A stretch of DNA of 36,360 bases from Candidatus Poseidonia sp. (lineage in GTDB: Archaea; Thermoplasmatota; Poseidoniia; Poseidoniales; Poseidoniaceae): NCBI GenBank assembly GCA_023254365.1, contig JALRLQ010000007.1, forward strand, positions 1 to 36,360. The letters are read 5' to 3'. The notes under the pieces were generated by a model that saw nothing but the letters and a program-made list of their open reading frames with translations, did not search any database and had not been told where the DNA came from. Position numbers and translations under genes: made by a program. This document shows, piece by piece, positions 1-10,000 of this stretch. Every line of letters starts with the position of its first letter. Position 1 is the first letter of the stretch.

Positions 1-1628
1 AACTTCCCTTCCTTCTGAAGGTGGTTGATGAGTTGCGAGTGGTGCATGACTTCGATGTCTTCGCCGCCGTAGTCCTTGTACTCCTTTCCGAGCGTGTGGA
101 AACAGTGAGGGCAGGAGGCGACGACCTTCTTGACGCCGATCTCCTCGAAGGTGGACAGGTTCGTCTCGGCGAGCATTTGGAACAGGTATTCGTTACCCGC
201 ACGGCGAGCAGCATCCCCGCTGCAGCCTTCTTGCATGCCGAGGATACCGACATCAAGTCCGGCTTCTTTCATGATGCTGATGGTGTCTCGAGCGACCTTC
301 TTGTTGCGCTCGTCAAAGGACGCCGCACAGCCTGCGAAGTAGATGTATTCGGCAGGCTCGGCCACCTTGACATCCAGCCCTTCAGCCCAGTCGCCTCGCT
401 CGTGGGAAGGCAAGCCGTAGGGATTGGAATCGGATTCCAAGTTCTCGATGGTCGCCATCAGCGGCATGACGGTGTCTTCGACGCTTTCTGCAAATTCCAT
501 GCGCTCCATCATCAGATGGCGGCGTGCATCGGTCAATTTGGGCACGTGGTCGATGTAGATGGGACAGGCCTCTACACAAGCATGACAGGTGGTGCAGGCC
601 CAGATGGCGTCCTCACCGAAGCGAGCGATGATGTCCTCCTCGGGCGTTTCACCGGCGAGGAGCGTTCCTGCGTGGTCGTTGGCGTAGTGGCGTACATCGT
701 GAATGATCTGCATCGGGTTCAGGGCCTTGCCGCTGGCGTAGGCAGGGCAGACATCTTGGCAGCGTGCACACGACGTGCAGGCCCAACCGTCGATGAGGTC
801 TCGCCACGTGAAGTCGGTGTAGTTCACGGCACCAAAGGATTCGAGGTCGAGGTCGTCGAGCATGACCGCCTTTCCGTCCTCGCCCCGGGCAAGAGGCTCC
901 ATCGTGGCCATCGGTCGCAGGTCATGGAAGAACACGTTCGGGAAGGCCATCACCAAGTGCATGTGCTTGGAGAGTGGAATCAGGAAGAGGAAGACACAGA
1001 TGGCCAACATGTGCGCCCAGTAGGCAGCGACCACCATGGCGGTGGAAGGCACAAGGGTGCTGGCCACCCAGTACCCGATGGGCTCGTAGGTTGACGAGAC
1101 CGTGGATTCACCGGCTTCCACCACGAAGGAGGTGGTTGTGATGGTCATGATGAGCAGCAAAATGACGTTGCCCTCAAGTTGGGATTTGCCCTTGAGTTTC
1201 TCGGGCGTGAACACGACGCGCCGAACCAGCGCAAGCACGCACCCGACAAAGGCAAGGGCGTATCCAGTCTCCACGATCAAATTCCATGGCCCTCGCAAGG
1301 CATCGGGCAGCACCTCTTGGGAGAACTTGTTGCCCGTGGCCAAATCGAACATATCGGTCGACAGCATCAGGAATCCCCAGAACATGAGGACGTGGATGCC
1401 ACCGGCAACGCGGTCCTTCAGCACCTTCTTTTGGCCGAGCCAACCGGTGATGACTTCAGAAATTCGAGCCCCCCAGTTGTCAAACCTGTTCTCGGGTTTG
1501 CCCTTGAGAACGAGACGAGAGGCCTTGACAACCTGATAGAGGAAGAAACCTCCGGACACGCCGGCCATCACCAAAAGAATGACCCATCCGGGAAGCGGTC
1601 CGTACTCCATAAACAACGGGTGTTCCAT
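1..1628 (-). CDS. Membrane-anchored Fe-S oxidoreductase, HdrD/EtfD-like (3' end cut by window edge)
   Basis: Translating the minus strand from ATG at 1628 gives 542 codons without a stop up to the window edge. Residues 1-220 are hydrophobic and resemble a NarI-like membrane cytochrome b domain, with several helices. Two 4Fe-4S motifs follow: C284, C287, C290, C294 (CTSCARCQDVCP) and C345, C348, C351, C355 (CTTCHACVEACP). Then come CCG-type cysteine motifs (FAGCAASFDERN and CPHCFHTL) typical of HdrD/GlpC/LldE-family proteins. This order matches membrane Fe-S oxidoreductases thought to pass electrons from electron-transfer flavoprotein or a similar donor to the quinone pool. The donor is inferred, since no etfAB is visible. 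Start choice: an ATG at 1634 is also in frame, but 1628 sits about 6 bases after a GGTG. It diverges from mevalonate kinase. The family call is firm; the exact substrate is uncertain. Confidence 0.85.
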   Translation of the reverse strand, partial: MEHPLFMEYGPLPGWVILLVMAGVSGGFFLYQVVKASRLVLKGKPENRFDNWGARISEVITGWLGQKKVLKDRVAGGIHVLMFWGFLMLSTDMFDLATGNKFSQEVLPDALRGPWNLIVETGYALAFVGCVLALVRRVVFTPEKLKGKSQLEGNVILLLIMTITTTSFVVEAGESTVSSTYEPIGYWVASTLVPSTAMVVAAYWAHMLAICVFLFLIPLSKHMHLVMAFPNVFFHDLRPMATMEPLARGEDGKAVMLDDLDLESFGAVNYTDFTWRDLIDGWACTSCARCQDVCPAYASGKALNPMQIIHDVRHYANDHAGTLLAGETPEEDIIARFGEDAIWACTTCHACVEACPIYIDHVPKLTDARRHLMMERMEFAESVEDTVMPLMATIENLESDSNPYGLPSHERGDWAEGLDVKVAEPAEYIYFAGCAASFDERNKKVARDTISIMKEAGLDVGILGMQEGCSGDAARRAGNEYLFQMLAETNLSTFEEIGVKKVVASCPHCFHTLGKEYKDYGGEDIEVMHHSQLINHLQKEGK

Positions 1629-1742
1629 GTTCATCACCAAAGACGCCGTTCTGCGTTCAACTTCCCCAGTTCAAGACGCACTTTCAATGCACCGTCAAAA
1701 TCCGACGATTTCAGGGCACCCTGCACGAAGGAATATGAAGTC

Positions 1743-2765
1743 ATGGCCCGTGTTCAATCCATGGGGGACCAAGGACCGATTTTGGTGACCAGCGCCCCCG
1801 GCAAATGCATCTTGTTTGGCGAACATGCGGTCGTGTACGGTCAACCCGCTGTGGCCGTGGCCATTGAACAGCGACTCACCGTCTCGATGACACCGGCCGC
1901 ATCGTGGAGCGTGGATGGCGGGGCGTTGAGCGAACACAAGCACCCTCACATCGTGTCGCTGCGGGAACAATTGTTGGACCCCAACCACGACACCCCGTTG
2001 GCGATTCACATCCAAGGCGACATCCCGAGTGCCTCTGGATTGGGGTCCAGCGCTGCGTTGAGTGCAGCGGTTGCCGCAGCCATGAACGAACTGCGTGAGG
2101 CAGGTGACGACGATACCGAACACCTCAGCCGAGCAGCCCATCTTGCTGAAGCCGAGGCCCAAAAGGGCCGAGCCTCGCCGATGGACACATCCACCAGCGT
2201 TGAAGGCGGTGTTGTCGTGCTCTCAGACGTCAAGGAAGCCAGTGCACAATGGGCCTACACCCGAACGCTGGCCACGCCGGAAGGTGAGCGTCGGTGGGAA
2301 GTTCATCGCTTGCACCCACCCGAAGGCGATGTGTTTCTTGTCCTCGGCAACACCGGCGTTCACGCCTCGACATCGCACCAGGTGGCCATGGTCGCTCAAG
2401 CCTTGCAAGAAGCACCCGAGCGCATGAAGGAGATCACGGCCATTGGCACGGTCGCACGCCGAGGTCTGCAAGCCTTGGTCGATGGTGACTACGATGCGGT
2501 GGGTCACGCCATGAGTGAAAACCACCTCCTGCTCAGAGGTCTGGGCGTTTCGTCACCCGAACTGGAGAACCTCATCCAGGCAGCGGCTCCAACCTCGTTG
2601 GGCGTCAAACTGACCGGGGCAGGAGGTGGCGGTTGCATGGTGGCCCTCACACGCCAGCCAAAAGCGACCAGTGAAGCCATTGAATTGGCCGGTGGGCGCA
2701 CCTTGATCTCCAAACTTGGCAACCCCGGCGTTCGGATTGAGCACGCGGGCAGTGGCTTTGAATGA
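1743..2765 (+). CDS. mvk: Mevalonate kinase (GHMP family)
   Basis: This 340-residue cytoplasmic enzyme phosphorylates mevalonate with ATP, in the pathway to isoprenoid units for archaeal ether lipids. Three GHMP motifs are visible: the N-terminal substrate-binding motif APGKCILFGEHAVVYG (residues 18-33), the ATP-binding loop PSASGLGSSAA (95-105) and the C-terminal GAGGGG motif (292-297). A candidate catalytic Asp lies in PMDTSTS (about residue 148). Length is normal for archaeal enzymes. The reading frame stays open far upstream, but that part is antisense to the Fe-S oxidoreductase, so ATG 1743 is preferred; ATG 1761 is an alternative. It diverges from the oxidoreductase and is followed 51 bases later by the TBP gene, which has its own promoter. 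Homoserine or galactokinase-type GHMP enzymes are less likely given the FGEHAVVYG signature. Confidence 0.92.
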   Translation: MARVQSMGDQGPILVTSAPGKCILFGEHAVVYGQPAVAVAIEQRLTVSMTPAASWSVDGGALSEHKHPHIVSLREQLLDPNHDTPLAIHIQGDIPSASGLGSSAALSAAVAAAMNELREAGDDDTEHLSRAAHLAEAEAQKGRASPMDTSTSVEGGVVVLSDVKEASAQWAYTRTLATPEGERRWEVHRLHPPEGDVFLVLGNTGVHASTSHQVAMVAQALQEAPERMKEITAIGTVARRGLQALVDGDYDAVGHAMSENHLLLRGLGVSSPELENLIQAAAPTSLGVKLTGAGGGGCMVALTRQPKATSEAIELAGGRTLISKLGNPGVRIEHAGSGFE

Positions 2766-2785
2766 CGGTTTGGTGCCGAAATTCC

Positions 2786-2796
2786 TTTTATATACT
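2786..2796 (+). promoter_or_regulatory. Archaeal TATA box of the TBP gene
   Basis: The string TTTTATATACT is a near-ideal archaeal TATA element in otherwise GC-rich DNA, with an A-rich stretch just upstream that could serve as a BRE. Its centre lies about 26 bases before the ATG at 2817. Archaeal transcription starts about 25-27 bases downstream of the TATA centre, so the mRNA should begin at or next to the start codon and be leaderless. Because the gene encodes TBP itself, direct feedback on this promoter is possible but is inference. Confidence 0.75.
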
Positions 2797-2816
2797 AAAT
2801 CAAATTGGGAGTTTAT

Positions 2817-3431
2817 ATGACCACCGATGAAGAACGCCTAACTGTAGTGAACGTCGTTGCCAGCACCCGTGTTGCTGAGGAACTTGACCTCCCTGATATC
2901 GCCATCCAGCTCAACTGCGAGTATGAGCCCGAGCAATTCCCCGGTGTCGTCTACCGTGTCACCGAACCAAAGCTCGCCATCCTCATGTTCCGCTCCGGGC
3001 GTGCAGTGTGCACCGGTGGAAAGGACGAAGACAACATTCACACCGGTATTGACCGCATGATCAAGGACTTGCGTGCTGCTGGAATCGAGACCTGGGACCT
3101 CAAGGACGTTACCATTGAAGTTCAGAACATGGTTGCCACCTACGCCCTCCACTACCCCGAGGACTACGACGGCGTGGACAAGTTCACCGGTGAGCCTCAA
3201 GCAGGCGTTCCTCGCAAACTCAACCTCAACCACCTCACCTTCCACTTGCCCTTTGACAAGGTGGAGTACGAGCCCGAGCAAGTCCCCGGCCTCATTTACC
3301 GACTCGACATGCCCAAGGTCGTCTGCCTCATCTTCGGATCAGGTAAGATGGTGATCACCGGTGCTCGCCACAAGGACGAGATTCTCGAAGCCGTTGAAAT
3401 CATCAAGGACGAACTGGCTGACCTTCTCTGA
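2817..3431 (+). CDS. tbp: TATA-binding protein (TBP)
   Basis: General transcription factor that binds the TATA box and, with TFB, recruits archaeal RNA polymerase. The 204-residue product shows the two imperfect repeats of the TBP saddle: EYEPEQFPGVVYR with SGRAVCTGG in the first half, and EYEPEQVPGLIYRL with SGKMVITGA in the second. Each repeat is followed by the usual amphipathic helix (for example DEILEAVEIIKDEL). The open frame extends to a TTG at 2805, but ATG 2817 fits both the family N-terminus and the promoter, which predicts transcription starting at this codon. There is no Shine-Dalgarno sequence, as expected for a leaderless message. It sits between mevalonate kinase and a giant surface protein. 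The identification is secure. Confidence 0.96.
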   Translation: MTTDEERLTVVNVVASTRVAEELDLPDIAIQLNCEYEPEQFPGVVYRVTEPKLAILMFRSGRAVCTGGKDEDNIHTGIDRMIKDLRAAGIETWDLKDVTIEVQNMVATYALHYPEDYDGVDKFTGEPQAGVPRKLNLNHLTFHLPFDKVEYEPEQVPGLIYRLDMPKVVCLIFGSGKMVITGARHKDEILEAVEIIKDELADLL

Positions 3432-3440
3432 GTTGGGAAC

Positions 3441-3455
3441 GGTGCCGAAGGCACC
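3441..3455 (+). other. Short perfect stem-loop between TBP and the first surface-protein gene
   Basis: GGTGCCGAAGGCACC folds into a 6-bp GC-rich stem (GGTGCC/GGCACC) with a GAA loop, within the 37-base gap after the TBP stop. No T-tract follows, so it is not a standard archaeal or bacterial terminator. The same GGTGCCGAA also occurs at about 2772-2780, upstream of the TBP TATA box. The function is unknown, and chance cannot be excluded for so short an element. Confidence 0.35.
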
Positions 3456-3468
3456 AAGAGAAGTCTTG

Positions 3469-6400
3469 ATGGCCTCCATCCAATCTGCCTCCACCATGGG
3501 CGCAAGCATGGGCCACCGCACCGCCGCCGTGGGGTTGGTGGGCTTGCTCTTGCTCATGCTCGCTCCGCTCCAGCACCCTGTGCTCGAGGACGAGCCGATG
3601 GTGCTCGGAACGTCCGGATTTGACCCCGGTGTTTCCGATGTGCCGGTGTGGCGTGTAGGGGACCGCTGGATTTACTCAGGTACCTTCGACCCCAGCATCT
3701 TGATCACCGATACCGGTGTTGACGCCACCGTTGGCGAAATCCAAGGGGACACGACCTCGCAGGTCATGGGCATCACGACCCGGAACGTCGACAACATGAC
3801 GGTCTTGGCGTATGAGCTTCGCACCTCAGCAAATTTTGACAAATCCGGTGTGAGGCTGGAAGGTTACACGGGCAACGTCTACATCCAATTCACGCAGACT
3901 GAATACCTCCGTGTGAGCGACCTCAGTTCCATCCGCAGCGACCTTGACCTGTACATTCGCTTTGTTCCCAGCGGCATCTCGTTCCTCGAACAGATTTTGG
4001 GCGATATCACCATCACCACCACCTATTCCCCGGTGAACGAAAATTACGATTTCCCACTTCGAGCGGATGAACGATGGTCGACGACGACCACCTCCTATTC
4101 CCAATGGTCGGGGCAAAGCGATTACATCACGCCGTTCCCACCGCCAAAAACCGACACCAACACCACCACTTGGGTGGTCACGGACGTGGGTAAACCCGTC
4201 AACTCCATCGGCCAGTCCACCGATTACGGCGGATGCAACGGGTCCTACGAGATGACCTCCTACAACAAAGACGGCGTTTCAGAGGGTTACCGTTGGTATT
4301 GCCCCGAAGTTCGCAACTACGCATGGCTCCACACCGACGACGACATCGGCTTGACCATCGACTTCCGACTCAAGCGCTACGACCCTGTCGGAGCCACCGG
4401 CGTGTCACCCTACACCAACCCGGGGACGCGGTCGGATTGTTTGGAGATCGTCCCTGAACGTACGGTCACCGCACTGAACTCGCCGATGCAGGTGTGGGTC
4501 AATGCCTCTTCTTCGTGTTTCACCAACCCCGCAGGTCTGTCCTTGGAACTGCACCATGAAACAGAAGGCTTCGTGCAAACACTGACGACCGCCGCCAACG
4601 GAAGCGCATGGACCACCATCGACGTGGGCGACGCTTTGGACTCATCCGCCACCCTCCTCGACTATGCCAGCCACGGGTTGGTCGCCAAAGCCGGAGACAA
4701 GGTCGGTGCGGCAACCGTCACCTTGGACCAATATCTGGTCGGTTTGGACGTCTTCGCCGATGAAGAAGCGGCCGTCATTTTGCGAGAACGGTGCGTTGGA
4801 GAGGATTGCACAACCACCCAACTCAACGCTCTTTCCGGGTACAATGTTTTGCCCGGAGATGTTCTTGACATCGAGGTCTCCTTCAACAACCGAGGCATCA
4901 CGACCTCCGCTGCCAGCGATGCTCGACTGGTCGCTCCGGACGGCGTGACAACCACGACCGAGTTGCCTGCCCTCCAAACCTATCAAACCTACAAAATGCA
5001 GTACGTGTGGACGGTTCCCGAAAGCGCCAGTATCGGCACCCTGCAAATCGTTTGGGAAGCCGATAGAGCGCGCTTGAACACCGCTGATGTCAATTTCCAA
5101 AACAACGTTGGGAGCATCGAATTATTTGTCGGCAGGTTGCCCACACCCCGCGCATCGGAAGCCACCGGCATGACCCTTGAGCCAATTCACGTCGACGCCA
5201 GCGAGAGCTACGACGAAGACGGAGGTGATGTTTCATGCGAGTTCTATGTTCCTTTTGACGACGGCACGCGAACATGGAGCTACGAACGTATCATCTCACC
5301 GACCTGCATGTTGAATTACACCTGGATTGACGATGGCGTGTACCCGGTCGAAATCACGGTGGAGGATGAAGAACGGGATGAAACGGTGATGATCCTCAAC
5401 GTCACGGTTCAAAACCGGAATCCAAACATCGAAATTCGAAGTCAACGCAGTGAAGCCAAAGTCGAATACCCCATCACGCTGTACGCTTACGCCAACGATT
5501 CCGACTCCGAAAAGCCCTGGCCGGGTGTGGTGGACATTCACTGGCCGGGGGCAAACTGCAGGGAAGGCTACTACACCCGAGTGTGCACCACAACCGCCGC
5601 AACAGAGGGTTGGAAGACTTTTACCGCCGTGGGCACGGACGACGACAACAGCGTCTCAACGGCCACCTTTGATGTCAAATTCACCAACATCCGACCCCAC
5701 ACCATCAACGTCCAAATGACCGATGCCAATGGACCGGTGCTGATGGACGCCCAAAACACCTGGCACGTCAACGAAGACCAGTACGTCAACGTTCGCGGGC
5801 AGGCTCAAGATTCCGTTGATGACATTGAATCGTTGACCCACACCTGGTGGCCGGACGATGCACAACCCTCGCTCATCAGGGTGTTCGACGGTCGGGTCTC
5901 TGAGTTTGAGATGGTGTGGTTTGAAGCCGGCTTGCACAAGATGCGTTTGGAGGTCACGGACACCGAGGGAGCGTCAAGCGGCGTTGAAGAACGCTGGGTG
6001 ACGGTCAAGAACGTCCCGCCCGTCATTGAACCCCTGCCTTCCGTCTTGCCGATTGCAGAAGGGCAGAGCATCAGCGTCACCGGTTCATCCACGGACACAC
6101 CGTCCGACGAAGGAACGCTCCTGAAGTGTTGGGATGTTGACCCGAGCATGGACTCCGACGACATCGGTAGCGCCGACGACGACTGCGACGTGGTGGGTGA
6201 TAACCTCACCATCGCATGGGACCGAAGCGGAACGCACAAGCTGGTGTATCACGTCACGGACAACGACGGAGCGCACACCAGCGAAGTTCTGGAGGTGATG
6301 GTGCTCAACACCCCGCCCATCGTGAGAACCGCCAGCATGTCCTGCAGAGCCTACGAAGCGTGTATCCTCGATGCCAGCAACACGCTCGACGCCGTCAACG

Positions 6401-6999
6401 ATGTGGACGGGCTTACCGTGGTGTGGGACCTTGATGTCACCTTCGACAGCAACGAAGACGGCGTTCCCGACAACGATGCGGACATTGTCGGAAAAACGGT
6501 CACGCACGTGTTCAAACGTGACGGGGTGCAGACGGTCAAAGTCATCGCCTTGGACGAGGACCCCGAGCGTCCCGGCACCAAATTGGTGACGTTCACGGTT
6601 CTTCCGGCCGACCGAAACGCCATGGAAAACCTCGGCGCAGCCCTCGTTGGTGAGGAAGCCAATCCGTTGGCTCAACTCGGTTTGTTGGCGGGCGTGTTGT
6701 TGATGTTGATGCTCTTTACCCGCCGAAAATCACGCCCCGTTGAACGGGACGTGTGGGACGAGGTCACCGGTGCTCTTGGTGTCGATGCCTTTGCCGATCG
6801 GGAAACACAAGTGCAACGGCGACGTCCTGAAGGTCCACCACCCGATTACCTCTTCCAGCAATCCATGCAACAACTCCCCGCCAACACCACGCTGCCCTCG
6901 CCTTCAGGTCCACCGCTCCCTGCCTCCGGGCTGCCGGAGGGATGGACAATGGAGCAATGGGAACACTACGGTCAACAATGGCTTGACAGTCAAGGATAA
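3469..6999 (+). CDS. Giant secreted membrane-anchored PKD/CARDB-type surface protein A
   Basis: Predicted 1,176-residue exported protein. A signal segment (residues about 17-33, VGLVGLLLLMLAPLQ) is followed by an N-terminal domain of about 330 residues containing VGDRWIY and several cysteines. A CARDB-like domain comes next (LPGDVLDIEVSFNNRG). It is followed by about five PKD/Ig-like beta domains with recurring YDEDGG, VTDTEG and VTDNDG acidic turns and VLNTPP or VKNVPP linkers. A single C-terminal helix (about 1066-1084) precedes a basic stop-transfer (TRRKSRP) and a Pro-rich cytoplasmic tail ending in LPEGWTMEQWEHYGQQWL. The whole layout is shared with the next gene, so the two arose by duplication. 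Start: ATG 3469 follows the TBP stop by 37 bases; the frame is open further upstream only inside tbp. Role: probably a cell-surface adhesion or binding protein. The ligand is unknown. Confidence 0.8.
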   Translation: MASIQSASTMGASMGHRTAAVGLVGLLLLMLAPLQHPVLEDEPMVLGTSGFDPGVSDVPVWRVGDRWIYSGTFDPSILITDTGVDATVGEIQGDTTSQVMGITTRNVDNMTVLAYELRTSANFDKSGVRLEGYTGNVYIQFTQTEYLRVSDLSSIRSDLDLYIRFVPSGISFLEQILGDITITTTYSPVNENYDFPLRADERWSTTTTSYSQWSGQSDYITPFPPPKTDTNTTTWVVTDVGKPVNSIGQSTDYGGCNGSYEMTSYNKDGVSEGYRWYCPEVRNYAWLHTDDDIGLTIDFRLKRYDPVGATGVSPYTNPGTRSDCLEIVPERTVTALNSPMQVWVNASSSCFTNPAGLSLELHHETEGFVQTLTTAANGSAWTTIDVGDALDSSATLLDYASHGLVAKAGDKVGAATVTLDQYLVGLDVFADEEAAVILRERCVGEDCTTTQLNALSGYNVLPGDVLDIEVSFNNRGITTSAASDARLVAPDGVTTTTELPALQTYQTYKMQYVWTVPESASIGTLQIVWEADRARLNTADVNFQNNVGSIELFVGRLPTPRASEATGMTLEPIHVDASESYDEDGGDVSCEFYVPFDDGTRTWSYERIISPTCMLNYTWIDDGVYPVEITVEDEERDETVMILNVTVQNRNPNIEIRSQRSEAKVEYPITLYAYANDSDSEKPWPGVVDIHWPGANCREGYYTRVCTTTAATEGWKTFTAVGTDDDNSVSTATFDVKFTNIRPHTINVQMTDANGPVLMDAQNTWHVNEDQYVNVRGQAQDSVDDIESLTHTWWPDDAQPSLIRVFDGRVSEFEMVWFEAGLHKMRLEVTDTEGASSGVEERWVTVKNVPPVIEPLPSVLPIAEGQSISVTGSSTDTPSDEGTLLKCWDVDPSMDSDDIGSADDDCDVVGDNLTIAWDRSGTHKLVYHVTDNDGAHTSEVLEVMVLNTPPIVRTASMSCRAYEACILDASNTLDAVNDVDGLTVVWDLDVTFDSNEDGVPDNDADIVGKTVTHVFKRDGVQTVKVIALDEDPERPGTKLVTFTVLPADRNAMENLGAALVGEEANPLAQLGLLAGVLLMLMLFTRRKSRPVERDVWDEVTGALGVDAFADRETQVQRRRPEGPPPDYLFQQSMQQLPANTTLPSPSGPPLPASGLPEGWTMEQWEHYGQQWLDSQG

Positions 7000-7048
7000 G
7001 CCGTGATGAAGGACATTCTCTTTTGTAGCAGGACAATGAGGGCTTGGC

Positions 7049-10000
7049 ATGCACCGACGAGGCCTTCATGCTCTGTTCCTCGTTGCACTTTTTCTCTGCT
7101 CGTCGTGGTTGGCTGCCCTTGACACACGGGTCCACCTCGAGAGCGAACACAGCCCTCACGCCACCCAACAAGGTGCCATCGGCGTGGTTGACGTGCCAAC
7201 CTACCGTATCAATGACAAGTGGGTTTACGAAACGCAATTCGATGTTGCTCAATTGCTGGCGCAGGCCAACGTGTCGGCTTCACTGAACACCCTCACCGGC
7301 GACACCACCAACATCGTCACCGATATTGCCTATGAAACCGATGAGAACGGCGACACCGTGTTGGTCTACGAAATGGAAATCAGCGGGAGTTTTTCCTCTG
7401 GCAACAGCGGTGCCACGCTTGAAGGCGTCACCGGACGCCTCGACATCGATTACGACGGTGTTGATTTGATCCGAACACGGGATTTGGCACTGATGAACAG
7501 CGAATTTACGCTGGAAGTCGTGTTTGTCCCGTTCAACCTTGGATTCCTGTCCCAAACATTGGGCGTGGTGACCTTCGATAACACCTACACGCCTGCCAAA
7601 GAACGCCATGATTTCCCGCTTCGCAACGGCGACCAATGGTACATGGAATTTGAAGCGTCCACCGAAGTCACCGGAACTTCGGATTATTTTGACCCCTCTG
7701 ATTTTGACCAAGAGACGGATGAAAACAACTCCTGGCAGGTCATCAAAACCGGCGCTCCCGTGGAAGACCAGCAATCGCCCCAATACAGCGGCTGTTCCAA
7801 TTCCTACAAAATCGCTGAATGGAACGCAACTGGGGTAAACGCCGGATTCAACTGGTACTGCCCCGCGGTACGAGGAAGCGTCTGGAACCGCATCACCAAC
7901 CCGGCCGGGTTCACCATCGACTGGTTGCTCAAGACCTACAACCCAGCCGACTCCAACAACGTCATCGCAGGCTCGTCCCCCGGTGGGCGCAACACGCAAA
8001 TCGAAGTCTACACCGCTTACTCGGCTACCTTGCCCGACTCCATTGAGCAAATCAGCATCAACTATGCCGTGGCCGGCTCTCCTTCATTGCCGATCAAAAA
8101 CACCAATCTGCAACTGCGCTACGAAATCGCCGACACCATCCACAACCCCACCACCGACAACAACGGAGCCGCCCAGGTGGCGCTGAATGTCTCGGACGAG
8201 GTTGACGATACGCCCAGCAGCGACGATCACACGAGCAACGGGGTTGTGGTTTACGATCCCATCAACAAAATCGTGGGCGCTACCACGGTTGTTCAGGACT
8301 TGAGCGTCGTCGGTGTTGACTTGTTTGCCCAAGCAAGTTCGGTGATCGCTGAGCGAACCCGTGCAGGTGCGACCACAACACTCGGGGCTTCCATTGGCTA
8401 CAACGCCCTGCCCGGCGACGTTCTGAGTTTCTCACTGCCCGCACAAAACCGCGGCGTCCTCACGGCCCCTGCGACGACGATGGAAATCGTCACACCCGAT
8501 GGCGTGACCATCCGAGAAAGCCTTGCAGCCATCCAGCCCTATGCAGAGGAGCGGGTGCTTATGTCATGGTCGGTTCCTGAAAACATGAGCATTGGTACGG
8601 CTTCATTGACGTTCACGGTCGACCCGGACGAAAACGTCACGGCCGATGCCAACCGAAGCAACAACCAAGCTTCGCTGTCCATCTTCATCGGTCGGTCACC
8701 GACGGCCAATTTGACCGCCGACGCTGGAAAATACACCTACGAAAACGTCACCATCGACGCTTCATCGAGTGTTGACCCGGACGGCGGCTCCGTGGATTGT
8801 CGGTTTGAAATTGAATCCAGAGCCGGCCTGATCGATGTGATAGAGGCCCCAAATTGCATCACGCAATGGAATTGGACCAACAGCGGTTCATGGGACGTGA
8901 AAGTCCTCGTGATCGATGAAGAACTGGACACTGCCGAGCAGTTGATTCAGGTTGAAGTGCTCAATCGAGCACCCGTCTTTGACCTCACCCATGATTCGTC
9001 GGTGGATGTCGAACAGCCCATCACGCTGAGCGCGGTCAACATCAGTGACATCGATACCTCATCGCCTCCGGGCCAGCAAGTCTCCATCTCTTGGCCCGGG
9101 CTCCAATGCGCTGAAGGACTCACCCAACCAACCTGCACCATCACACCGATGTTTGAAGGTCCACTCACCATCACTGCCGTGGCCACCGATGACGACGGCG
9201 CCACCACGACCTTGACCAGCGAAATCACGGTCCTCAACATCGCTCCGACCCTGCAACCACCGGAACTGTGGAAGGGTGGAGAAGAAGTGCTTCCGGACGA
9301 AACCGGGGCGTGGACCGTGTTCGAAGACGAAGTGGTGCTGCTGCGAACCACGGCCTTTGATTCGGCCAACGACCAGGGAACACTGCTCATCGAATGGCAT
9401 CCCTCCGTGGACGATGTCAACTGGACCATCACCAGCGAGGGCATCTCGTCCTCTGAGCCGGTGTCGTGGGCAAGTTCTGGCCTTCATGTCATCAATGTGC
9501 GTGCCATCGACGCCGACGGTGCATCGTCTGACACCCTTGAGGGCAGGGTGATGGTCATGAACGTGGAGCCCACCATCGCATGGACCGACCAATTCGCTCT
9601 GGAACCCACCATTTCCGTGACCGAAGACTGGGAGTCCCTCAACCTCACGGTGGACGTCACCGATACGGCCTCCGACATGGCGGCACTCGTCGTGTGTTGG
9701 GACTACGACGCCACCGTTGATGTGGACCGAGACGGTTCTACGACCAACGATTGCGAAACCACGGGACTCAGCGCCCAACCCACGTGGTCAACCAAAGGTG
9801 TGCGACAAATCACCGTCACCGTCACCGACGACGACGGGGCCTCTGCCACCGAATACAAGAACGTCTCCGTTCGTAACATGCCTCCTCTGGCGGTGATTTC
9901 AGAATTGACCGTGCTGGAGGGTTTGGTCGAAGGAGACAACCTGACCCTTACCGGAACCAATTCCATTGAAACAGAAGCCGACAAGTCCTCGCTCCTTTAC

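Noticed and set aside
21..1536. Long plus-strand ORFs (357 and 144 codons) across the left end
   Set aside because: They are antisense to the Fe-S oxidoreductase, whose minus-strand frame shows clear cysteine motifs. The plus-strand translations have no recognisable domain and are typical GC-rich shadows.
1179..1742. N-terminal extension of the mevalonate kinase frame
   Set aside because: This part overlaps the divergent oxidoreductase and lacks kinase features. The family N-terminus begins close to ATG 1743.
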